Origin: Burkholderiaceae bacterium
GTDB taxonomy: Bacteria; Pseudomonadota; Gammaproteobacteria; Burkholderiales; Burkholderiaceae_D
Length of the DNA stretch: 9,610 bases
Assembly (NCBI GenBank): GCA_019752915.1
Contig: JAIELO010000274.1
Span: forward strand, 1-9,610
Direction: 5' to 3'
Both the position numbers and the translations under genes were made by a program. Positions 1-5,922 of this stretch are shown here, one piece after another. Below the pieces are notes generated by a model. The model made no database searches, had not been told where the DNA came from, and saw nothing but the letters and a program-made list of their open reading frames with translations. Numbering within the stretch: the first letter of the stretch is position 1; the number at the start of each line of letters is the position of its first letter.

Positions 1-1056
1 GTGGGATTTCAGCGAGACGCCGTGCATTACGTGCTGCAGCTTTTCGTTGGAGAGATTGAAATCCGTGTTGGATAGCGTGTAGCCGCGCCCATCGATACTG
101 ACGCTGCCGCTGTAGACGGGATTGCCGCTACTGTCGCGTAAATAGCTGTCCGGGCGGCCTTCCGAGCTGTTGTGCCACAGGCCAAAGGTATAACTGGCAC
201 GCAGGGTCGGGTTGATGTCGTATGCGAGCTTGGCTTTGAACTGGTCCTGAATCGTGTGGTACTGGGTAGCGGTGCCGAGCAATTGCCACGGCTTGTTGCT
301 GCGGTCCAGCCCGGCGATCGCGCCAGTCACGACGGTGGCGTTCTTGCCGGCTAGCGTGCTGCTGACAGCTTTGTTCGGAAAGGTGAGTGGCTGACCATCA
401 CTGTCGGTGTGGCTGTAATCGACCAGCCATGACCAGCTGCCTTGCCGGTCGCCGACGCTGAGGCTGCCCAGTTTGCCCTGATAGCTGCCATCCGTGCGGT
501 ACAGCTGGAACGGCTGGTGGGTCATGGTCAGTTTGGCGTGCAGTTCGAAGCGGGACGGCATCCGGGTCACATAGTCGACGACCGCGCCGACCGAGTTACC
601 CCCGTAGGCGGCAGAAAACGGTCCATACAGTACATCGACACGTTCGATCAGTTCGGGCGATACCATGCCCCAGCGCGGCGCGAACGTGGCGCCATTGCCC
701 AGGTAGTTGGACAGCAGTATGCCGTCGCCATACACCATCGAGCGGGCGCTATTGCCGGTGCCGGACGCACGGGTGGACAGCACCGCATGGTTGTAGTCGC
801 CAATATAGCGCTTGCGTACCAGCAGGCTGGGCATGTATTTCAGGGCGTCTTCCGCATCGGTAGCGTTGATGTTGCGGTCGATGTCGGCATGGGTAATGCC
901 TTCGAACGTGGTCGGGATCTGGCTCGGCAGCGAAGTCGGGCGACTGCCTTCGATGATGACGGTGCCGATCTGGCGCTGCGGTGTTTCCTGCGCGCATGCG
1001 AGGGTCGAAAAGGCGGCCAGCAGTGCCAGCGCCAGAGGAGTCTGGAGGGTATTCAT
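1..1056 (-). CDS. TonB-dependent outer-membrane receptor, N-terminal part
   Basis: Outer-membrane gated channel that would import a scarce ligand (metal chelate, siderophore or similar) with energy from TonB-ExbBD. The reading frame is open from the ATG at 1056 to the left edge, giving 352 residues, about half the usual 650-800. Residues 1-22 form a signal peptide (MNTLQTPLALAL... ending ACA before QE). A TonB-box-like stretch, IGTVIIEG, lies at about 30-37. The plug domain follows: ALKYMPSLLV, LSTRASGTGNS, a YGDGI segment, then ERVDVLYGPFSAAYGGNSVG and GAVVDYVTRMP, which are classic plug motifs. Barrel strands begin after about residue 170. The start is supported by AGGA five bases before the ATG. 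It lies 68 nt downstream of the DUF2946-like gene and is probably cotranscribed with it. The ligand is unknown; copper or zinc is a guess from the neighbour. Confidence 0.93.
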   Translation of the reverse strand, partial: MNTLQTPLALALLAAFSTLACAQETPQRQIGTVIIEGSRPTSLPSQIPTTFEGITHADIDRNINATDAEDALKYMPSLLVRKRYIGDYNHAVLSTRASGTGNSARSMVYGDGILLSNYLGNGATFAPRWGMVSPELIERVDVLYGPFSAAYGGNSVGAVVDYVTRMPSRFELHAKLTMTHQPFQLYRTDGSYQGKLGSLSVGDRQGSWSWLVDYSHTDSDGQPLTFPNKAVSSTLAGKNATVVTGAIAGLDRSNKPWQLLGTATQYHTIQDQFKAKLAYDINPTLRASYTFGLWHNSSEGRPDSYLRDSSGNPVYSGSVSIDGRGYTLSNTDFNLSNEKLQHVMHGVSLKSH

Positions 1057-1124
1057 GGTATTCCTGAGTGTGTGATAACCGCCGGGTGCGTCGATGCGCG
1101 CCTTGGCTGGAAGAGAACAGACGG

Positions 1125-1475
1125 TCAGGAATGGCTTGGTGGTCCGCGCGCCTGTGCGGCGTCGCGGTGCTGCTGGCGGTGGCTAGTGCTGGCTTGCAGC
1201 GGTGGATAGGCATCGTGTCCCTCAACCACAGCGCAGCGCGCCGGGGTTGCAGGTAACAGGGCGGGATGGCTGGCATGGGTGAGGCAGTAGGCGCAATCGG
1301 CCATGCTGCCTGCCGGGGCTTTGCTGGCGTCGCTCGAACAGATTGCACCGATGCTGTAGGCGCTATTGGTAGTCGGTACGAGGGCGTGGGAAATGCTCGG
1401 CGCGAGCGCACTGAACAGGACGGCCAGCAGGGCGATCCAGAGATGCAGTGTGGTGCGTTGCGCGATTCGGAACAT
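1125..1475 (-). CDS. DUF2946-like small secreted Cys-motif protein
   Basis: A 116-residue exported protein of unknown biochemical role. Residues 1-31 look like a signal peptide or single membrane anchor (MFRIAQRTTLHLWIALLAVL... ending SHAL). The mature part has a CAYCLTHA motif with further Cys and several His residues, and the C-terminus reads ARGPPSHS. This pattern resembles DUF2946 proteins, which as I recall often sit next to TonB-dependent receptors, including copper-linked ones. A periplasmic metal-binding or delivery role is therefore an inference. An ATG at 1517 would add 14 residues, but the extended -10 element at 1483-1491 lies inside that extension, so the ATG at 1475 is preferred. 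No Shine-Dalgarno is visible. The next gene downstream is the receptor, 68 nt away. Confidence 0.75.
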   Translation of the reverse strand: MFRIAQRTTLHLWIALLAVLFSALAPSISHALVPTTNSAYSIGAICSSDASKAPAGSMADCAYCLTHASHPALLPATPARCAVVEGHDAYPPLQASTSHRQQHRDAAQARGPPSHS

Positions 1476-1482
1476 GGACAGA

Positions 1483-1513
1483 ATTATAGCAAGGCGCAAC
1501 TTGTTGCCTACAA
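1483..1513 (-). promoter_or_regulatory. Extended -10 promoter of the DUF2946-like gene
   Basis: Read on the minus strand, TGCTATAAT (1491-1483) is a perfect extended -10. A weak -35 candidate, TTGTAG (1513-1508), lies 19 bp upstream. The predicted transcription start is about 1476, one base before the ATG at 1475, so the mRNA would be nearly leaderless. A short dyad, GCAAC-TT-GTTGC (1496-1507), occupies the long spacer and could be an operator. Confidence 0.6.
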
Positions 1514-1576
1514 TCAAATCCGGAAAACGGCGATTTTTTTATCAGTTTCTGACGGGACTGTGGCGGCGCTGCAAAC

Positions 1577-1604
1577 AATAACGCCCGGCGAACCGGGCGT
1601 TATT
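1577..1604 (-). terminator. Strong hairpin terminator downstream of the Pal-like gene
   Basis: Perfect 12-bp inverted repeat AATAACGCCCGG / CCGGGCGTTATT around a 4-base loop (TTCG when read on the minus strand), followed on that strand by a T-rich but not pure T tract (TTATTGTTTGC). It lies 44 nt after the Pal-like stop and before the DUF2946-like promoter, so it probably separates the two transcription units. The A/T-flanked stem could also work in the other direction. Confidence 0.7.
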
Positions 1605-1618
1605 GAGCGTCTGCCGAG

Positions 1619-1640
1619 GCGCTAGCAGAGTCGCTAGCGC
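1619..1640. repeat. Inverted repeat after the Pal-like stop
   Basis: Perfect 8-bp arms GCGCTAGC and GCTAGCGC separated by AGAGTC, starting 8 nt beyond the stop codon of the Pal-like gene. In RNA this makes a GC-rich hairpin just before the larger terminator stem at 1577-1604. It may protect the 3' end or help termination; no T tract follows it directly. Confidence 0.65.
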
Positions 1641-1648
1641 GCAGGCAA

Positions 1649-2179
1649 TTACTTGCTTGGGTAGACGATGTCAGCGCGACGGTTCTGCGAGTAAGCAGCT
1701 TCGTCTTTACCAGCAGCTTTTGGTTTTTCTTTACCGTAGCTGATGGCTTCCATCTGGCCGTCTTTGACGCCGAACACTTTCAGTGCAGTCACAACTGCCT
1801 GAGCGCGCTTCTGACCCAGGGCCAGATTGTATTCTGCGCCGCCGCGTTCATCGGTGTTGCCTTCGATTTTGATGGCGACGTTAGGATTGCCCGACAGGAA
1901 TTTGCCGTGGTCAGCAACCAGCGCTTCGAATTCTGGCTTGACATTGTATTTGTCGAAGTCGAAGTAGACGCTACGGTTTTTGTAGATCGAGCTGTTTGGG
2001 TCCAGGTAAGCTGGAACCGACACGGCCACTGGCGCAGCAACCGGTGCTGGTGCTGGTGCTGGAGCGGCTTTGACTGGCTCAGGTGCTGGAGCAGGTGCGA
2101 CCACCGGTGCCGGGGTGCTGCAAGCGCTCAGTACGGCCAGCGCGCAGGTCGCCAGCAAGATTTTTTGTTGTGCTTTCAT
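1649..2179 (-). CDS. Pal-like OmpA-family peptidoglycan-associated lipoprotein
   Basis: A 176-residue outer-membrane lipoprotein predicted to tether the outer membrane to peptidoglycan. The signal peptide ends in the lipobox LSAC with Cys20 as the lipidated residue; Ser at +2 fits outer-membrane sorting. Residues 22-56 are an Ala/Pro-rich linker. From about residue 66 comes the OmpA-like domain: SVYFDFDKYNVKP, then EGNTDERGGAEYN, ALGQKRA and SYGKEKP...DEAAYSQNRRADIVY, very close to Pal. Asp110 and Arg125 have the 15-residue spacing of the diaminopimelate-binding pair of OmpA domains. The ATG at 2179 has AGGAG seven bases upstream; the upstream in-frame ATG at 2251 would coincide with the predicted transcription start. 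No tol genes adjoin it, so it may be a second, stand-alone Pal rather than the tol-pal copy. Confidence 0.92.
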   Translation of the reverse strand: MKAQQKILLATCALAVLSACSTPAPVVAPAPAPEPVKAAPAPAPAPVAAPVAVSVPAYLDPNSSIYKNRSVYFDFDKYNVKPEFEALVADHGKFLSGNPNVAIKIEGNTDERGGAEYNLALGQKRAQAVVTALKVFGVKDGQMEAISYGKEKPKAAGKDEAAYSQNRRADIVYPSK

Positions 2180-2244
2180 GGAAATACTCCTGAATTTGGT
2201 TACTGTTTTCTTGGACATGCATGGGGTGTGAGGCTTGTACACCA

Positions 2245-2275
2245 GCCGCATGCGGCATTATATAAGGGTTTCCCT
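2245..2275 (-). promoter_or_regulatory. Promoter of the Pal-like gene with two dyads
   Basis: On the minus strand a perfect TATAAT lies at 2262-2257, predicting a start near 2250 and a leader of about 70 nt. No clear -35 is seen. A perfect 12-bp palindrome GCCGCATGCGGC (2245-2256) directly follows the -10 and covers the start site, and AGGG-TTT-CCCT (2265-2275) lies just upstream of the -10. Either could bind a regulator; the first could also form a 5' mRNA hairpin. Confidence 0.5.
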
Positions 2276-2296
2276 CAGAAAAATTGGCGCGGTGCA

Positions 2297-4477
2297 TTAT
2301 TTTTTTAACCAAGCGGCAAAAAGCGCCGGATCGCGGTCCGCGCTGATGTACCAGGCACGCCTGGCGATGTCGAATTGGGCGCCCAGTGCTTTGACCTGAT
2401 CCTTCTCGTGGAAGCTGGCCGTCAGGTAGCGCCGCCCGCTGGCCGGGGCGCTCTGGACTGGCTGCAAGCGCTTGCGTTCCAGCGCGGCTTCGGCGCTGCT
2501 GGCGCTCTGCGCCAATTGCATTCGAGCAATAAAACTACTGCGCTGCAGCGGCTCGGCGGGGGATAGCAGCGTCAGACGCTGGCGGGTGCGGGTCACCGCG
2601 ACATAGAACAGATTTTCCTCGTCGCCCAATGGCTGACGCGGGTGCGGGAACTCGTCGGCCTGCAGATACGGCAGGATCACGTGCTCAAATTCTTTGCCCT
2701 TGGCATTTGCGACACACTCGATCAGTACGGCTTTCGCGCCTTTGCGGGGCTGAATAAACGCTTCGCGCCGGTTGAGCGACTGGGCGAACTGGCGTAGCCC
2801 GTCACCGGAGGCCTCTGCCATCTGCAGTAGCGCTGCCACGGAACGGTGGACCACTTCGGCGGCGAACGGGCGCACGAAGATGCGCCGCGCGGTGCGTACC
2901 AGTTGCACCCGTTCGCACAGCTCGCCAAGCAGCGCAGCGGCCGGCTGATCCAGATCCTGGGTCGACAGCCAGGCGATCGCGTCGACCACGGCGCGCCGGG
3001 TGGCGCTGGCGGCGACGTCGCGGTAGTCGGGCAGCACGCCGTCGCGCTGTTCCGGTTCAATCATGTATAGCTCGCCCAGCATGGCCGGTTCTTTGGCAAT
3101 CTCTGCCTTGAAACGGTCCACTTGCTGGCCGCTAAAGCGCATTTCGCTAAAAGCCATCAGGGCGTCGACCACGGCGGCGCGGACTTGGGGCGACTTGATG
3201 GCGGCGAAGTCGCGCAGGGCAATGGCCAGCAAACCGCGCACAAACAGGATCTCATCGCGTTGCAGATAGCCCGCCATGGGGGGCGTGCGGTAGGCAATGC
3301 CGGCGTCGATCAGGGCGTTTTCCAGTGCGATCGACTGATGGTGCTCGCGTATCAGGATGGCGCACTGGTCAGCCGGATGGCCGTCGTTGCGCCAGCTTTG
3401 CAGGGCCGCCAGCACCTTGCGGGCGCAATCGTTGGCGGCATCGTCCTCGCGGTAATGGGCCTGGCGGATTTGCGTATGCAGCGGCAAGGCCGATTCCACG
3501 GGTTTCTGCTTGAAACAGGCCATGGCATGGGCCAGATGGGGGCCATGGCGGAAGCTGTAGGTCAGTGGCAGGCGCTGCAGACGCGGATAACGGCTGTTGA
3601 AACGCTCTTTCAGATAACTGTCGAGCGCGCCCTGACGGGCATGGATCACCTGATCGCGGTCGCCGGCACCGACAAAAAAGCAGGTCGGGCGACTGATCAG
3701 GGCGTCGAGGATGCGGAAGGCCGCTTCGTTCAGATCGTGCAATTCATCACACAGCACCAGCCGGTAGTCAGGTAGCTGGTCTGCCAGTCTGGCACCTTGC
3801 TCGAGATTGCAGGCCAGATCGTAACTGGCGTCGAGTGGACCACGGAACAGCGCGCCGGCGCCACCATCGAGGCGCAGGGTCTCGTATTCCAGCGTGGTCA
3901 GGTAATCGGTGACGGGTACGCCCAGCAGGTTGCCGATTTCTTCGAGCTCCATAAATTCGAAGTCGCCATCGAGTGCCATGGTCGCTTTGAGCTGCAGCTG
4001 GACTTCCAGGAAATGCGCCAGGGCGATGCTGTGCGTTTGCAGGTCGAGCTCGTCAAGGCGACCCGCATAGCGCTGGCCAACCCGGTCGATCGCTTGCAGC
4101 GCGTACGGTTTGAGCTGGCGCGCCTCGTCGCAGCGGCGCAGGCCATCGCCATCGATCGGATCCAGCTGCCAGCTAGCGAAATCTTCGAACGTCAGGATGT
4201 GCAGGCGCGCCACCAGTACCGCGGGTACGCCGATCTGTAGCAGGCGCTGGTGCAGCACGTCGCGCGCTTCCGGGGTGAAGGTGAGGGCTAGTATCTGCTC
4301 CGGTGGCAGTTTGCGGGCCAGTGCTTCGCCGATCCGCAAGGCTAGTGTGGTGGTCTTGGCGGCACCCGCGTTGGCGTCCACCAGCACCACCTTCTGCTGT
4401 GCCAGCTGGATGGCTTGCTGCTCGGCGGTGGGGATCAGACCATGGGGGGTAAAGCGGGGCGGATTGGCGGCATTCAT
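2297..4477 (-). CDS. UvrD-like SF1 helicase with C-terminal DUF5710-like module
   Basis: A 726-residue superfamily 1A ATP-dependent DNA helicase or translocase. Visible motifs: Q-motif region TAEQQAIQL (17-25); Walker A region DANAGAAKTTT (34-44); motif Ia ALTFTPEAR (64-72); motif II CDELHD (243-248); motif III FFVGAGDRDQVIHARQGA (267-284); motif IV-like LTYSFRHG (304-311); motif V NAKGKEFEHVILP (591-603); motif VI EENLFYVAVTRTRQR (620-634). After a linker, residues 684-724 (YLTASFHEKDQVKALGAQFD...AWYISADRD...FAAWL) match the DUF5710 pattern seen in plasmid TraC-type primases and relaxases. The Walker A has Ala40 where Gly precedes the catalytic Lys. The start lies 3 nt after the stop of the LacI gene, so translation is probably coupled. 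Role could be repair, recombination or nucleic-acid processing; the exact function is not recognised. Confidence 0.9.
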   Translation of the reverse strand: MNAANPPRFTPHGLIPTAEQQAIQLAQQKVVLVDANAGAAKTTTLALRIGEALARKLPPEQILALTFTPEARDVLHQRLLQIGVPAVLVARLHILTFEDFASWQLDPIDGDGLRRCDEARQLKPYALQAIDRVGQRYAGRLDELDLQTHSIALAHFLEVQLQLKATMALDGDFEFMELEEIGNLLGVPVTDYLTTLEYETLRLDGGAGALFRGPLDASYDLACNLEQGARLADQLPDYRLVLCDELHDLNEAAFRILDALISRPTCFFVGAGDRDQVIHARQGALDSYLKERFNSRYPRLQRLPLTYSFRHGPHLAHAMACFKQKPVESALPLHTQIRQAHYREDDAANDCARKVLAALQSWRNDGHPADQCAILIREHHQSIALENALIDAGIAYRTPPMAGYLQRDEILFVRGLLAIALRDFAAIKSPQVRAAVVDALMAFSEMRFSGQQVDRFKAEIAKEPAMLGELYMIEPEQRDGVLPDYRDVAASATRRAVVDAIAWLSTQDLDQPAAALLGELCERVQLVRTARRIFVRPFAAEVVHRSVAALLQMAEASGDGLRQFAQSLNRREAFIQPRKGAKAVLIECVANAKGKEFEHVILPYLQADEFPHPRQPLGDEENLFYVAVTRTRQRLTLLSPAEPLQRSSFIARMQLAQSASSAEAALERKRLQPVQSAPASGRRYLTASFHEKDQVKALGAQFDIARRAWYISADRDPALFAAWLKK

Positions 4478-4480
4478 TGC

Positions 4481-5605
4481 CTACATTATAGCCAGTGGCA
4501 GCGGCAAGCTGAAAGGCGCGTTGCCGGCATTCTTGCCGGGTTGGTGCAGACGGGCGGTGGCACCCTCGATGAACTCGGCGCCGAACAGCTGGCGCCGTGC
4601 GTCGCTGCCCGGCACTTCAATCAGGCGGCAGACCAGCTGGGCGGCGGCGGCAGCCATCTGCGCCATCGGCTGGCGTAGCGTGGTCAGGTTGTAACTGAGC
4701 CAGTTGGACGGCTCCACCGCATCCAGTCCGGCGACCGATAACTGGCCCGGCACGTCGATGCCGAGTTCGTGGCGGGCGCAATCGAGGCAGCCGATGGCCA
4801 TCACATCGTTGGCGCAGATAATTGCATCGGGCACACTGCCGTAGCGGGCAATCAGGGACTTAAGACCGGCCGCGCCGCTGTGGTAATCGAATTCGCCCGT
4901 GACGATCTGGGGCGTGGGTAAGCCCAGTTCGGCCAGCTGGGCGCAGACGCCTTGCTGGCGTGCGATGGCGACCGGCGAATCCTTGCTGCCAGTAATCAGG
5001 CCGAACTGGCGGTGCCCGGCGGCGGCCAGCCTTGCGGCCAGCAAGCGTCCGGCAGCATGATGGTCGCAACTGACGGTGGCCACACTGGCATCGTCGAGCA
5101 GGCGGTTGAACAGTACGAGCGGAACGTGACGGCGTTTGAATTCGGCCACCGCCCTAGCGGGCAACTGGGCAGCGGCGATTACGCCGTCGACCCCGAACTG
5201 CCACAGATCGACGAGCGCACGCTCAGCATCGGCTTCGCTGGCGAGCGGAAACAGCAGAACGCGCTTGCCATGCGGGGTCAGCTGGTTGCTCAATTCGGCC
5301 AGCAGTTCCGGGTAATACAGATTGGCGCGGTTGGTAATCAGCACCGCGACCATATTGCTGCGCCGTGTGATCAGACTGCGTGCGGCCGCATTCGGCACAT
5401 AGTCGAGCTGGGCGGCGGCCTTCATCACGCGGGCGTAAGTGGACTGGGAGACACTGGCGCCCGGCTTGAAACAGCGCGATACGGCCGATTGCGACACCCC
5501 GGCGACCAGTGCCACGTCATACGACGTGACCGGGCGTGCCCGGCTAGCGATTTCGGCAATCTTGCTGGCAGCACAGACTACGGGTGTCTGTTTGGTTTTG
5601 CGCAT
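4481..5605 (-). CDS. LacI-family transcriptional regulator
   Basis: A 374-residue DNA-binding regulator. The helix-turn-helix is at residues 28-46 (SYDVALVAGVSQSAVSRCF) and the hinge region follows (LDYVPNAAARSLITRRSN, 67-84). The rest is a periplasmic-binding-protein-like effector domain, with typical landmarks ICANDVMAIGCL, SVAGLDAVEPS and LTTLRQPMAQMA. About 27 residues precede the HTH, longer than in LacI or PurR. The ATG at 5605 is chosen because the predicted promoter starts transcription near 5642, downstream of the alternative ATG at 5677; its Shine-Dalgarno is weak. It is first in an operon with the helicase and divergent from the yegD-like operon, so it could control both and itself through the dyads in 5703-5787. 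The usual sugar or nucleoside genes are absent, so its effector is unknown. Confidence 0.92.
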   Translation of the reverse strand: MRKTKQTPVVCAASKIAEIASRARPVTSYDVALVAGVSQSAVSRCFKPGASVSQSTYARVMKAAAQLDYVPNAAARSLITRRSNMVAVLITNRANLYYPELLAELSNQLTPHGKRVLLFPLASEADAERALVDLWQFGVDGVIAAAQLPARAVAEFKRRHVPLVLFNRLLDDASVATVSCDHHAAGRLLAARLAAAGHRQFGLITGSKDSPVAIARQQGVCAQLAELGLPTPQIVTGEFDYHSGAAGLKSLIARYGSVPDAIICANDVMAIGCLDCARHELGIDVPGQLSVAGLDAVEPSNWLSYNLTTLRQPMAQMAAAAAQLVCRLIEVPGSDARRQLFGAEFIEGATARLHQPGKNAGNAPFSLPLPLAIM

Positions 5606-5648
5606 GGTCTCTGTTCTAGTTCTGCTGCCACGAAGGGCAATGGCAAAG

Positions 5649-5677
5649 AGGATACTGAAAAAATTACCACATGGCAA
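5649..5677 (-). promoter_or_regulatory. Sigma-70-type promoter of the LacI-helicase operon
   Basis: On the minus strand TTGCCA (5677-5672) and TATCCT (5654-5649) are separated by exactly 17 bp, matching 5/6 and 4/6 consensus bases. The predicted start near 5642 leaves a leader of about 37 nt before the ATG at 5605. Confidence 0.6.
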
Positions 5678-5702
5678 TAATATTCGTTTTTCTTTGCGGA
5701 AA

Positions 5703-5722
5703 TAAATACACTGCCGTATTTA
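5703..5722. promoter_or_regulatory. Candidate operator, 7-bp inverted repeat
   Basis: Perfect dyad TAAATAC-ACTGCC-GTATTTA, 20 bp in total, placed 26 bp upstream of the -35 of the LacI promoter and facing the yegD-like operon. The size and symmetry suit a dimeric regulator. Which protein binds is not known; the adjacent LacI protein is one candidate, though the site lacks the central CG common in LacI-family operators. Confidence 0.45.
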
Positions 5723-5748
5723 CCCGATCAGAAATTGCCCGAAAAATA

Positions 5749-5787
5749 GGGACGTAACGAGAATGCGTCGCAAACGCGTTACGTCCC
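5749..5787. promoter_or_regulatory. Long 11-bp inverted repeat in the divergent intergenic region
   Basis: Arms GGGACGTAACG (5749-5759) and CGTTACGTCCC (5777-5787) are perfect complements, 17 bp apart. Inside the spacer is a second small dyad, TGCG-T-CGCA (5764-5772), and the right side contains AACGCGTT (5773-5780), an 8-bp palindrome with a central CG typical of LacI-family sites. This may be a composite LacI operator or an RNA hairpin in the yegD leader. Confidence 0.55.
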
Positions 5788-5840
5788 CCATTAAAATTCG
5801 TTTAAATTCAGGACAATGGCCGTGCGGTGGCGTGGCGGTG

Positions 5841-5874
5841 CTGTGCTTTAAATTTGCCGGAGCACAGTTTTTTT
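5841..5874 (+). terminator. Terminator-like hairpin in the yegD leader
   Basis: CTGTGCT (5841-5847) and AGCACAG (5861-5867) form a 7-bp stem, extendable by two U-G pairs, followed directly by seven T residues (5868-5874). This is the form of an intrinsic terminator on the plus strand, yet the yegD-like ATG is only 48 nt further on. It could be an attenuator, or the end of a short RNA from the intergenic region. Confidence 0.5.
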
Positions 5875-5922
5875 CGGCCAGTTCTGCTAACATAACGCCC
5901 CTTTATAGTAGTGAGGGTCGAC

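Larger units (their letters stand above)
5606..5922. other. Divergent intergenic region between the LacI and yegD operons
   Basis: This 317-bp gap encodes no convincing protein. It holds the LacI promoter, two long dyads and the terminator-like hairpin listed separately. A further short dyad TTAAA-ATTCG-TTTAA lies at 5791-5805. A -10-like TATAGT (5904-5909) has no good -35 and would start transcription inside the ribosome site of the yegD-like gene, so the plus-strand promoter remains unassigned. Parts of the region are AT-richer than the genes around it. Confidence 0.7.

Noticed and set aside
442..1209. Plus-strand open frame of 255 codons opposite the receptor gene
   Set aside because: It runs antisense to a receptor frame with a signal peptide and clear plug motifs, has no family features, and reflects high GC content.
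1534..1540. T7 run as a plus-strand terminator tail
   Set aside because: Only a 3-bp stem precedes it and no plus-strand gene lies upstream to terminate.
2079..2312. A7 run at the helicase end (2300-2306, minus strand) as a frameshift site into an overlapping frame
   Set aside because: The zero-frame stop follows at once, the alternative frame has no domain and crosses the Pal-like promoter, and no stimulatory structure is evident.
5785..5793. Sigma-32-like -10 (CCCCATTAA) upstream of the Hsp70-family gene
   Set aside because: No CTTGAA-like -35 is found at a suitable distance, so the match is likely chance and partly due to the dyad arm.
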